DNA of 64,000 bases from Rhizobacter sp. (lineage in GTDB: Bacteria; Pseudomonadota; Gammaproteobacteria; Burkholderiales; Burkholderiaceae_C). The notes under the pieces are model-generated. The model was not told where the DNA came from. It made no database searches and worked only from the letters and a program-made list of their open reading frames with translations. A program made the position numbers and the translations under genes. Location of the stretch: positions 1 to 64,000 of the forward strand of contig JANXWV010000097.1 of NCBI GenBank assembly GCA_025350965.1, in the 5' to 3' direction. Shown one piece after another: positions 25,219 through 33,604 of the stretch; position 1 is the first letter of the stretch, and every line of letters begins with the position of its first letter.

Positions 25219-27219
25219 ATGTTCAAGTTCCTCGTTGCGGCTGGCCTGGCGGCCAGCTTGTTGTTCGCCGGTACGCAGGACGCAAGCTCCGCAGAAGGCA
25301 AGACCGGTGCGCGCCTCGGGGTGGTCGTGACGCCGAAGAACTTCCCGAACCACAGCGCCGAAGACGTTGCCGACATGTTCCGCCTCAACGCGGAACTCGG
25401 AAGCTTCAGTGTGATGCGGGTCAACTGGAACGACCCCAAACACTGGGAAGCCGCGCAGGCCATGATGAGCCTGGCCGAGCGCCGAAATCTCGTCACTGTG
25501 CTTGAGTTCACGCCGTTCAAAGCCGACGAGATCAAAGGCGCCAGCGTCGATGCGCCCAAGGACGTGATCGATGCAGCGGGCAAGCGCGTGTCGTTCACCG
25601 TGCCGGCGGTTGCCGAGCGTTTCTCTAAGGCGGTGCTCGAGCTGGCTGAGTTGAAGCCGGCGTACCTTGCTGTTGCAACCGATGCGAACCTCCTGGCGCT
25701 TTCCGACCCGGCCGAGTACGAAGCCTTTGCGGAGGTTTACCGCGCGCTGTATCCGAAGATCAAGCAGCGTTCGCCGCAAACCAAGGTGTACGTGTCTTTC
25801 CAATGGGAAGCGATGCAGGGGCGTGACCTGGCCGGCATGCGCAAAGTGACCGCTCCGTTCCGCTCGCAGCTCGACCTGCTCACGCTCAATTCCGACCCGC
25901 GCAGGTTGTATGAGAAGGGCGGGCCGGCCTCGGTGCCGGCCAACTACTACGCGCGTGCCGCCGACCTCGACAACCGCAGCGATGCGATCTTCCTGCAACT
26001 CACCTGGCCATCGGAAGGCAACAACGGCGAAGCGGATCAAGTGGCCTTCATCCGCGACATTCCGCGCCTGGTGGCGTCTGTCAAGCCCGCCATGCTGGCC
26101 TGGACCTTCCTGCACGACGTCAAGGTCCTGATGTTCTTCACTGCGCGGCTTGGCCTGGCGGCCGCCGATGGCAAGCCCAAGCCCTCGCTGGCCGCCTTCC
26201 GATCTCTCGGGAGTGACCGGCCGGCGCAGGCGGCAATCGAGGCATCGGCCGCGCCGGCGCGCGTGGCTCGTTCTTCCGCCACAGTAGCTTCCCGTGAGCC
26301 CGCGCAATTCGCGGTGTTCACGTCGAAGAAGGACGGCAGCGACCTGAAGATTCTGATCAGCAACCCTGACCAGGAAATGTCCCACCCGCGCGTGTCCCCA
26401 GACCGTTCGCGGGTCGTCATCACCCGCTACACCAAGCGCGGACGGGACGGCAAGGCGACCGAAGAGCAGGGATACGAAGGCACCGAGATCCTGCTGATGA
26501 ACCTGGACGGCTCAAACCTGGAGACGATCATTCCCGCCAAGCCAGGTGTCGTGTCGGCCAATGGCGGCTGGACGCCCGATGGCAAGTCGTTGATCTACAT
26601 CTCTACCGACAACGCGCAGCGCACGCCCGAGCTGCGCCAGATCGACCTCGCGACAAGACAGGTCGCCAAGTTGCCCACACCTGCCGGCCTGCGTGCGACC
26701 GACCCGCACTGGGAGGCCGGCAAGATCGTGTTCCCCGCGAAGGCCGATGAGGGCAAGGGCGCTGATTCGTTGTGGGTCATGAACCCGGACGGCAGTGCAC
26801 CTCGCCAGATCACCCGACCCCCGCGCAGCAAGGGCGGACCGGGCCTGTTCGGTGACTTCGACCCCAAGATGTCGCCCGACGGAATGAAGGTTGCATTCAT
26901 GCGCATTGACGGTGGCGAGGCATGGAAAGTCATGGTGCTCGATCTCGCGAGCGGCACAGAAAAGCTGTTGACCCCGCCCGGGCCGCTGGAGTGGTTGCCA
27001 ACGTGGTCGAGCGACGGCAAGCTGCTCTTGTTTGTCCACGTTGACCGCGCAAAACCGAAGGAGATCGGCCTGTACACCATGACGCCGGAAGGCAACGACC
27101 GACAGATCATTCCCTTGCCACGCGGCTACCTGTATGGGCACAGCACGTTCTTTCCCGGCGACGGTTCCGGGGACGCTGCGCGAATCATCTTCACCGGAAC
27201 TCCCAAGCCCGGCTTATGA
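25219..27219 (+). CDS. Secreted TIM-barrel pseudo-hydrolase fused to a TolB-like beta-propeller
   Basis: 666 aa with a signal peptide (cleavage near SSA-EG, residue 25). Residues 32-340 align with the TIM-barrel protein at 13319 (GVVVTPKNFPN versus GVELVPANFPN; PQTKVYVSF versus PQTQVGVSY; LAWTFLHDV versus LTWSLLHDV). The two glutamates proposed as catalytic there are D155 (ATDANL) and Q260 (IFLQLTW) here, so this copy is likely inactive and may only bind glycan. Residues 360-666 contain repeated SPDG/DGKSL-type blades of a TolB/WD40-like propeller. GGAGG-type ribosome binding site at 25210. The stop overlaps the wzx ATG, so both are made together. Confidence 0.65.
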   Translation: MFKFLVAAGLAASLLFAGTQDASSAEGKTGARLGVVVTPKNFPNHSAEDVADMFRLNAELGSFSVMRVNWNDPKHWEAAQAMMSLAERRNLVTVLEFTPFKADEIKGASVDAPKDVIDAAGKRVSFTVPAVAERFSKAVLELAELKPAYLAVATDANLLALSDPAEYEAFAEVYRALYPKIKQRSPQTKVYVSFQWEAMQGRDLAGMRKVTAPFRSQLDLLTLNSDPRRLYEKGGPASVPANYYARAADLDNRSDAIFLQLTWPSEGNNGEADQVAFIRDIPRLVASVKPAMLAWTFLHDVKVLMFFTARLGLAAADGKPKPSLAAFRSLGSDRPAQAAIEASAAPARVARSSATVASREPAQFAVFTSKKDGSDLKILISNPDQEMSHPRVSPDRSRVVITRYTKRGRDGKATEEQGYEGTEILLMNLDGSNLETIIPAKPGVVSANGGWTPDGKSLIYISTDNAQRTPELRQIDLATRQVAKLPTPAGLRATDPHWEAGKIVFPAKADEGKGADSLWVMNPDGSAPRQITRPPRSKGGPGLFGDFDPKMSPDGMKVAFMRIDGGEAWKVMVLDLASGTEKLLTPPGPLEWLPTWSSDGKLLLFVHVDRAKPKEIGLYTMTPEGNDRQIIPLPRGYLYGHSTFFPGDGSGDAARIIFTGTPKPGL

Positions 27220-28796
27220 CCGAGACGCCTGAAACCGCGATTCAACCAGGGCTCACTGCACCTCGCCCGGCCCACAGCCCCGAAGTACCGCGCGTACGGC
27301 TCGGCGGCGTGTTGCGGGGTGCGCACATCACGCTGTTCGGCAGCGGGCTCGGCGGCATTCTGGCAATCATCAACGAGATCGTCTGCGCACGTTATCTCGG
27401 TGTCGGCACCTACGGCCTGTATGCCTTTGCATTGATCGTCGCGCGGATCGCAGAAGGCATTTCGACGCTCGGGATGCCGGTTGGCGCGCTCCACTTTCTT
27501 GCCATCTACCGCGATCAGAATCAGCCGCAACTCGTCTGGGGCACGGTGATCGCAGCCGTGTTGCCGCCGCTCGTCATTGGTTGCGTATTCGGTGCCGCGC
27601 TCTGGGCATTTGCGCCGTGGTTGGCAAGTTCGTTCTTCGGCGATGTGGCGGCCGCTCCCTACATCCGGGCGCTGGCGCTGGCTATTCCCTTCATGGGCTT
27701 GTCCGAGGTGCTCGGGGTGGTCACACGCGGCTTCGGCCACGCCGCGTACTACGTGGTCGTGCGCAGCCTCGTTCCGCCGACCGTTTTCCTGCTCAGCCTG
27801 ATGTTCATCACCAACCGCCACGCCGAACCGAGTTGGATACCTGCCGCGTTTTGTCTGGCCTATATGTTGGCCACCTGCGCCGGCGTGTTGGCAGTTCGGC
27901 GCGTGGGCGGCGCTGCGCTGTTCCGCCTGCGACCGACCTTGCCCCTCAGGGCCTTGTATGGCTATTCGCTGCCGGTGTTGATGAACCAGCTGCTCTACCT
28001 CGTGGTTGCCTGCACGCCAATCCTGTTGCTCGGAGCGATGCAGTCCGACAAGGATGTCGGCATTTTCAGAGCCTGCATGCAGCTCGTGATCCCGTTCGAT
28101 ATGGTGGTAATCGCCTTCAATGCGGCGGCTGGGAACCACTATGCCGTCCTCGAGCACACCCAGAAGCGAGCCGAACTGGCAGCTCTGGTCGAGCGGATCA
28201 CTGGCTTCATGGCGCCCCTTGCCATGGCATGGCTGCTCATCCTGGTGGTCAACCGTCACGAACTGCTGTCGCTGATGGGGCGCGATTTCGTCTCTGGTGC
28301 GCTGACCCTGGCCGTGCTTGCAGTTGGGCATGCAACGCTTTGCACTGTCGGTACTGCCGGCTACCTGTTGGTCATGAGCGGGCGTCAACGCTACGAGACG
28401 TTCAACGCGGCGATTGCTGCTTTCGCATGCCTGGTGCTTAACGTTGTGTTGATTCGTTGGTTCTCGAGCCTGGGCGCCGCCATCGCTACTGCCGTCACGT
28501 GCTTGCTCGTTAGCGCACTGCGCATCCTGCAGGTCCGGCGGCTGACCGGCATCAAGATTTTGCAGCCATCGTTGTTGCGAGTGTTGGCGATTGCGGTCGT
28601 TGCGGCAGGAGGCGTCGCCGTCGCGTCGTCACTCATGACCGACACTGCGCGCGCGGGGTTGTGGGGCATCGCTGGCTTGAACGTGCTGCTCGCTGTCGTG
28701 GCGGGCGCGATGTATTGGCGCGTCGGACTCGACGAGTCGTCGCGAAAATCGTTGCACACTCGCGCGAAGCGCTGGTTGACCGGCACGCCGGAATGA
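27216..28796 (+). CDS. Wzx-like lipid-linked oligosaccharide flippase
   Basis: 526 aa, about 12-14 predicted transmembrane helices, MOP/MVF superfamily (polysaccharide biosynthesis transporter). The first helix pair (FGSGLGGILAIINEIVCARY, LGVGTYGLYAFALIVARI) is typical of Wzx proteins. It should move the completed undecaprenyl-linked repeat unit to the periplasm for Wzy (14423). Coupled through ATGA to the preceding propeller protein, an unusual pairing of a periplasmic protein with the flippase. Confidence 0.85.
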   Translation: MTETPETAIQPGLTAPRPAHSPEVPRVRLGGVLRGAHITLFGSGLGGILAIINEIVCARYLGVGTYGLYAFALIVARIAEGISTLGMPVGALHFLAIYRDQNQPQLVWGTVIAAVLPPLVIGCVFGAALWAFAPWLASSFFGDVAAAPYIRALALAIPFMGLSEVLGVVTRGFGHAAYYVVVRSLVPPTVFLLSLMFITNRHAEPSWIPAAFCLAYMLATCAGVLAVRRVGGAALFRLRPTLPLRALYGYSLPVLMNQLLYLVVACTPILLLGAMQSDKDVGIFRACMQLVIPFDMVVIAFNAAAGNHYAVLEHTQKRAELAALVERITGFMAPLAMAWLLILVVNRHELLSLMGRDFVSGALTLAVLAVGHATLCTVGTAGYLLVMSGRQRYETFNAAIAAFACLVLNVVLIRWFSSLGAAIATAVTCLLVSALRILQVRRLTGIKILQPSLLRVLAIAVVAAGGVAVASSLMTDTARAGLWGIAGLNVLLAVVAGAMYWRVGLDESSRKSLHTRAKRWLTGTPE

Positions 28797-29129
28797 GAAC
28801 TTGCCGGCGCGAGCCCCATTTGAGCGGGTGCTTCCGTCAGTGAAGTAACTGAAAAGCCACGCAGGAACCACCAACCTAGGGGGCTTGGCGGGGCCGCTGA
28901 GGCGCTTAAAGTCGATGAATGCGGGCACGAAACTTGTTAGCACTTGCTGCCCGCGCCAACGCGCAAACCCAATGCTGGCGCGGCTGGGCAACTTCCTTGA
29001 GTGCCCAAGAACCCGTGACTTCCTTCGCCAAAAACGCGTTCGTCGTCACTTTGACTCACCTCCTCTAGCGACGTAGGATTCGGCACAATTCAACCCGCCC
29101 CGCGGCGCACATCTACAACAAGAGGCCAC
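28797..29129. other. Intergenic region upstream of the radical SAM gene
   Basis: 333 bp without a credible gene. The first 250 bp show no clear structure; the last 80 bp hold a good sigma-70-type promoter (see 29051-29079) and a ribosome binding site. Base composition is lower in GC than in the surrounding genes. Confidence 0.5.
29051..29079 (+). promoter_or_regulatory. Sigma-70-type promoter for the radical SAM gene
   Basis: TTGACT at 29051-29056 (5 of 6 to TTGACA), exactly 17 nt, then TAGGAT at 29074-29079 (4 of 6 to TATAAT), 50 bp before the ATG at 29130. It is the best-matched promoter seen in this stretch and implies that the radical SAM gene starts its own transcript. Confidence 0.55.
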
Positions 29130-30710
29130 ATGATCAAGAACCTTGACGCGTTTTCATTTGCGAATCCGAGCTTCCTTCTCATGTACTCGGCGCTGCAGTT
29201 CGGGCCAGAGGAAATGGCCAAGCCGGACGGATCATTGAGCCTGCCCTACCTGGCCGGTGCCATTCGCGAGGCGGGCTACGACGTCAAGATCCTCGACGTC
29301 TCGGTTGGCGACAAAGACGAGCCGCTTCAAGACAGCTTCTTCAACACGAAGCACTTGGCCAGCGGGCTGATTCGCTGCGGCATGCCTCCAGAGCAGGTCG
29401 CGAAGCAGATCGCCGATTTCGATGTCATCGGCGTGTCGTCTATTTTCACGACGCAAACCACGATGGTGCTGGACCTCATCCGCCTCGCGAAGCAGACGGA
29501 CCCAGGCAAACTTGTCATCGCTGGTGGCGTGAACGCACGAAATCTTCGCAAACGGTTCTTCGATGCCGGCGCCGACATCATCGTGCTGTCAGAGGCCGAG
29601 CGAATCATCGTCCAGATTGCCGAGGCGCTTCGCGGGAAGCGGCGCTTGTCTGAAGTGCCTGGTATTGCTTTCATGCAAGACGGCAAGGAAATCATCAACC
29701 GCACGGCCCCGCCCATCGAGAACCTCGACGAGCTGCCAATGCCGGCGTGGGACCTCCTTCCCCTTAAGAAATACTGGGATCTGTCTCGTCCGCATGGAGG
29801 CCAGTTTCCGGAGGGTGCGCGCATCCAGTACGCGTCTTTGCAGACGTCTCGCGGGTGCCCCTTCCGTTGCTTGTATTGCCATATATCCAAGGAGGTCGAC
29901 GACGAAGTTGCGGGCCCCGTCGGCAACTTTCGCGTGAAGTCGATTGACCGCGTGCTGAAGGAGTTGCAGACCCTCAAAGACTTGGGCGCGGAACACATAT
30001 TTTTCGAGGACGACAGCCTGTTTGCCAAGAAAAAACGGGCCTACACCTTGTTTGAAAAGGTGGCCGAAATGGGGCTGCACCTTTCCGATGTGAACGGCAT
30101 CAACATCATTCACTTGATGAAGAACTTCAGTGGCAAGCTCGACATCGATGTGCAGTTCCTCGAGACGCTGTCCACCGCCGGGTTCGAGATGTTGCACCTG
30201 CCGTTCGAGTCAGCAAATCAAAGGTTGGTCGAAAAGTATTCTTCCAGCAAGTGGAACCTTGGCCAGACCGACACCCGGAAGTTGCTCAAGGCGTGCGAAA
30301 AAGCCAACATCAAGACGGCCGGTAACTACATGATCGGCTACCCAGACGAAACGCTGGCTGAGATCCACAACACTATCCTGTTCGCGAAGATGCACGTGGA
30401 GCACGGCCTGAACCACGCAGCGCTGTTCGCTGTGGTTCCGTTTCCAGGGACCAAGCTCTATGACATGGTGATCCAGAACGGCCAACTGGATGCCGATTTC
30501 GATACCGATACGATGAAGTGGACCAAGTCGATCTTGAAGGGTTTGGCCGTGCCAGCTGACACGCTGGAGCATTTGCGTCAACTGGCATGGTTGACAGTCA
30601 ACCCGAGCGAGTTCGTCAACTACAAGATCAACATGCGCGTCAAGCAGCCTGAACTGAACTTGCCTTCTACCGTTGAGCCGGTGTCGCCGACGTTCATCGC
30701 GGTCCTCTAG
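29130..30710 (+). CDS. B12-binding-domain radical SAM protein
   Basis: 526 aa. Residues about 10-190 form a cobalamin-binding-like Rossmann domain (VIGVSSIFTTQT, then AGGVNARNL and IVLSEAERII). The radical SAM core follows, with the cluster motif SRGCPFRCLYC giving C243, C247 and C250 (CxxxCxxC), FEDDSLF and later GYPDET. Such enzymes methylate unactivated carbons or rearrange carbon skeletons. It lies between wzx and a TIM-barrel lipoprotein gene, so a role in modifying the polysaccharide or its lipid carrier is possible but unproven. AAGAGG precedes the ATG. Confidence 0.85.
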   Translation: MIKNLDAFSFANPSFLLMYSALQFGPEEMAKPDGSLSLPYLAGAIREAGYDVKILDVSVGDKDEPLQDSFFNTKHLASGLIRCGMPPEQVAKQIADFDVIGVSSIFTTQTTMVLDLIRLAKQTDPGKLVIAGGVNARNLRKRFFDAGADIIVLSEAERIIVQIAEALRGKRRLSEVPGIAFMQDGKEIINRTAPPIENLDELPMPAWDLLPLKKYWDLSRPHGGQFPEGARIQYASLQTSRGCPFRCLYCHISKEVDDEVAGPVGNFRVKSIDRVLKELQTLKDLGAEHIFFEDDSLFAKKKRAYTLFEKVAEMGLHLSDVNGINIIHLMKNFSGKLDIDVQFLETLSTAGFEMLHLPFESANQRLVEKYSSSKWNLGQTDTRKLLKACEKANIKTAGNYMIGYPDETLAEIHNTILFAKMHVEHGLNHAALFAVVPFPGTKLYDMVIQNGQLDADFDTDTMKWTKSILKGLAVPADTLEHLRQLAWLTVNPSEFVNYKINMRVKQPELNLPSTVEPVSPTFIAVL

Positions 30711-30761
30711 AGCCCAAGGCGGTCAGGTTCGGGCGGCGGGCTCGGTTTGCGTCTGCTCGGA

Positions 30762-31961
30762 TCAGGCAAGAGGCCTGGCGTACAACGCGTCCCAAGCCGA
30801 AAGGGCGGGCTTCGGTCTGAAATCTGTGTCTGCAAATCCGATGTAGGCGAACGTCGGAAGCGACTGCTTCTGTGCAGGTTGCCAAGTTGACAGGTCCAGG
30901 TCGGCGAAGAAGAGTTGCACGACCGCCAAAGCACCCAGTTGATCTAGCAGCTCGCCGTGTCGTTTGACATAGCGCGCCTGAAGTTCCGGTGTCGACGCCA
31001 CGCCTGCAACGACATGGCTGGTCCACCCACATTCGACCACCATGGCAGGCAAACCAGCTTGCTCGACGAGCTTTGAATAGTGGTCCTGTGGCAACTCCTC
31101 CGGCGAGGCATATGCCAAATATGGGTACGACGACAGCCCGACGCATTCGCTGAACGGGAAGTCCTTCAGGTCGTTCCGTATGCCCGCGAAATCACTGCTC
31201 TGCCCGGCCAATCGGCCCCAGGCACACTCGACCTGCACGCTGGTCAACAAATGGGGCGGGATCGGTAGCTTTAGCGAGCGCACGGCGGCAGCGCCATCGT
31301 TGGCGGTTTTGCGCACAGCGGCGTACAAGCCGGGAGGCGCAATTTGGCGAACCAAGTTGGTTTCAGCCGCCAGGCAAAGCCAGTCCGGCTTCAACAGGCG
31401 GACTACTGCTTTGACATACGCCAGCCAGACAGCTTGCACCTCCGGTTCGGAGAGGTTTCGGCCCAGCGCCCGAAGCTGTGGAGCTTCCTGGTCACGCGCC
31501 AAGCCGTCGTTCAGTTCGACCGTGATCAACAGTTTCAGGCCCTTCGCCCGGTAGTAGCGAACCAAGTCGACCTTGTCGCGGGCAAGCAAGGCATCCGGAT
31601 CTGCGCCAGCGAGAAGCTCGGTCCACGGCGCTTCTTCGTGAATGGCGGCCATTTCTGCCCGCTGGCTCCAGATATCAATCCCTTGGATCGCCGTGGCGGC
31701 CTTGAAATCCGGCGGTATGCCGCCGAAACCCATGCGCCAGCTGCGCGTTGCGAGGGGAGCCGCACTCGGCAATTCCGGTCCCGTCGAGGCAGGTGACGCG
31801 GAAGCTACCGGTGTGCCGGAGCCGCCGCAACCAGCGAGGACTGACGATGCGGGAATGAACGCCGAGGCCGCAAAAGCCTTCAGCCACCGGCGCCTGCTTG
31901 CACTGCAGGTCGCGGGCGGTTGATGGACAAGCGGGACAGGTTGGGTGTTTTCATGTCGCAT
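30762..31961 (-). CDS. Tat-type lipoprotein with TIM-barrel glycoside-hydrolase-like domain
   Basis: 399 aa. SRRRWLK at 22-28 is a twin-arginine motif and VLAGC (C45) a lipobox, predicting Tat export and lipid anchoring. The body aligns with the proteins at 13319 and 25219: LAAETNL (E200) and MVVECGWTS (E310) match the TEANL and SEVGW positions, so both putative catalytic glutamates are kept. It is convergent with the radical SAM gene. Possible roles are cleaving or debranching the exopolysaccharide at the membrane; activity is inferred only. Confidence 0.6.
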   Translation of the reverse strand: MRHENTQPVPLVHQPPATCSASRRRWLKAFAASAFIPASSVLAGCGGSGTPVASASPASTGPELPSAAPLATRSWRMGFGGIPPDFKAATAIQGIDIWSQRAEMAAIHEEAPWTELLAGADPDALLARDKVDLVRYYRAKGLKLLITVELNDGLARDQEAPQLRALGRNLSEPEVQAVWLAYVKAVVRLLKPDWLCLAAETNLVRQIAPPGLYAAVRKTANDGAAAVRSLKLPIPPHLLTSVQVECAWGRLAGQSSDFAGIRNDLKDFPFSECVGLSSYPYLAYASPEELPQDHYSKLVEQAGLPAMVVECGWTSHVVAGVASTPELQARYVKRHGELLDQLGALAVVQLFFADLDLSTWQPAQKQSLPTFAYIGFADTDFRPKPALSAWDALYARPLA

Positions 31962-32124
31962 GCCCAGTTATCGGCATAACGAATCAAAACACGATCATGT
32001 TCCGTTTGTTGCGATCGCTCGCCAACCGAATCAAGAAGTTAGCAACTCGGGAAGCCGAGCCCCCAGCCCACGCATCGCGTTCGAAATCCAGCGCCGATGC
32101 CGGGGATCACCCCTGGCGCAAGGT

Positions 32125-32664
32125 TCAGCGAACGCGCTGGCGGCGGATCAGCGCTGCCCCGGCAAGCAAGCCGCCGATAAGCAGCCCATAAGTAGACGGC
32201 TCTGGCACCGCTGTAGTCACTGAAGCCACCAAGCCCGTGTACAACAGCGTTGGGGAGCCATTCACTGCGGGTGCGGTTCCGTACAGGATCACGTGGTATG
32301 ACCCGGCGGACGGTAACGCTGCCGCGACGAGCCAACCGTCTGCGCCGTTGGTGTCCAAAGCGGCTACGCCACCCAGCAGCGTATTTGTTGAGTCGGCCAG
32401 TGCCAACGCACTGAACGTAAACGGTGCAGAGCCAGCCCCGCTGAGATCAAGGCCGTCCTTCGTGAATCCGGCGACCGCAAAGCCAGAGCCGGTGACAGAG
32501 AAGGCGTAGATATCGATAAAACTAGCGCCATCTGCGGCATGTATGCCAGCCAGGAACTCGGCCCGGTTGTCCAGATTGCCAGCATCACCGCCTTGCGACG
32601 TCAATGCAAACGCGGTCGAACTCACCAGTAGCGCCATCGCGCTCAACACCACATTAAGTTTCAC
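32125..32664 (-). CDS. PEP-CTERM sorting-domain protein
   Basis: 179 aa starting with GTG. A signal peptide (LSAMALLVSSTAFA) is followed by a 120-residue beta-rich region of the FxDxA-type PEP-CTERM group and a C-terminal sorting signal: VPEPSTYG, a hydrophobic helix (LLIGGLLAGAALI) and RRQRVR. Exosortase/XrtA is expected to cleave after PEP and attach or release the protein at the surface, usually in strains with an exopolysaccharide locus. No exosortase gene is in the window. Confidence 0.85.
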   Translation of the reverse strand: MKLNVVLSAMALLVSSTAFALTSQGGDAGNLDNRAEFLAGIHAADGASFIDIYAFSVTGSGFAVAGFTKDGLDLSGAGSAPFTFSALALADSTNTLLGGVAALDTNGADGWLVAAALPSAGSYHVILYGTAPAVNGSPTLLYTGLVASVTTAVPEPSTYGLLIGGLLAGAALIRRQRVR

Positions 32665-32877
32665 AGCAACCCTTTCCAGGACCCAAGGCCCAATAACGAA
32701 CAGTTACACACGAAGAGGAAATTACGCTTCATTCTTCAGCTCGCGTATCCCTTGATTCGGGGGTGGTGGGCTTCAGTCAAATCGATGGTGACATCCCTCT
32801 TGCGGTGGATGGTAGGTAGAGCATTCGCAAGTGAAGATTCGACCTTGGGCTGGCGCGTTGGCCAGCGGGGGCAATCG

Positions 32878-33132
32878 ATGAACTTTGATGAGTCAACCGT
32901 CGGCAACTACCGGGTGTTTTCTGGCGCGATCGAGTCGGCAATCGGTGATGGGTACATTGCCGCGTTGATCGTGCTTCACAACCGAACACGACCACGCCAA
33001 ACCACAGAGGTTTTCCGCGACGAGAGCCTCGCCTGTGGTCACAGGTGGGAGTCGCCAGAGGCTGCTTTGGCCTACGCCATGGGCAAGGCCCGCGAAGTCA
33101 TTCGCCGCCACGAACCACTATTGGCGGCTTGA
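32878..33132 (+). CDS. Small hypothetical protein (84 aa)
   Basis: Starts at an ATG preceded by GCGGGGGC. The product is soluble, with a pattern of alternating strands (YRVFSGAIESAIGDGYIAAL) and a C-terminal helix (ALAYAMGKAREVIRRH). The strongly gene-like amino acid use and good third-position GC support it as real, but I recognise no family or function. Confidence 0.5.
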   Translation: MNFDESTVGNYRVFSGAIESAIGDGYIAALIVLHNRTRPRQTTEVFRDESLACGHRWESPEAALAYAMGKAREVIRRHEPLLAA

Positions 33133-33188
33133 CAAAGGAGTCTGCCGTCCCTTCAGGCGAGTGCGCGCGGGCGACAAGCCCGCCGGCG

Positions 33189-33446
33189 TCAAGCGGCAAT
33201 GGCAGCAGCAGCTGCCGCAAGGCACTTGTTGCATTTGCCCAGCCCAGGCAGGCGGGCGTCAGGCTTGCCGTCACCCGTCTTGAAATTCGCCTGGCAGCGC
33301 CGGCACACGTACATCTTCGAGCTCGACATCATTGGCTTGACTCCAGGCTCGCCAGCGGGCCGCGCGGCCACGTACTCGGCCTGCGTCTGGCGCAGCTTTT
33401 GCGAAGTGTCGGAAACAGCGGGAGTGGTGGGGCGACGGGTGGCCAT
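33189..33446 (-). CDS. Small zinc-ribbon-like protein (85 aa)
   Basis: ATG at 33446 with AGGGA just upstream. The middle carries CRRC and the C-terminal part CNKC, a CxxC...CxxC arrangement likely to bind zinc, followed by an alanine-rich tail. The N-terminal 40 residues are polar and low in structure. No family is recognised. An in-frame upstream ATG would add 13 residues. Confidence 0.5.
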   Translation of the reverse strand: MATRRPTTPAVSDTSQKLRQTQAEYVAARPAGEPGVKPMMSSSKMYVCRRCQANFKTGDGKPDARLPGLGKCNKCLAAAAAAIAA

Positions 33447-33604
33447 GGCGGTCCCTGAAAAGATGAGCGATACGAGCTGATTCAAGCGCCTGCAGAATCG
33501 GCCAAGGCCGTGATTGTCCCAGCAAACTTGGTTTTGCGTGCTGGGGCTCTTCCCGCACCCTCATCACACTTCTGCGGAACGCTCCCGGAGCGCACTTCGG
33601 CGGT

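Noticed and set aside
23980-26385. 801-aa minus-strand open frame
   Set aside because: It runs across several real genes on both strands and has shadow-like composition. Only its left end coincides with the aminotransferase region, in another frame.
28973-28990. Sigma-54-like -24/-12 element (TGGCGCG...)
   Set aside because: The -12 part does not match TTGCA at the required distance; a good sigma-70 promoter lies closer to the gene.
30710-30743. GAGCCC...GGGCTC as a terminator between convergent genes
   Set aside because: Only a 6-bp stem with a 22-nt loop and no U run; too weak to call.
31997-32191. Short open frame starting MFRLLRSLANRIKK between the TIM-barrel lipoprotein and the PEP-CTERM gene
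   Set aside because: Basic start looks protein-like, but most of the frame lies antisense to the PEP-CTERM gene and has no ribosome binding site.
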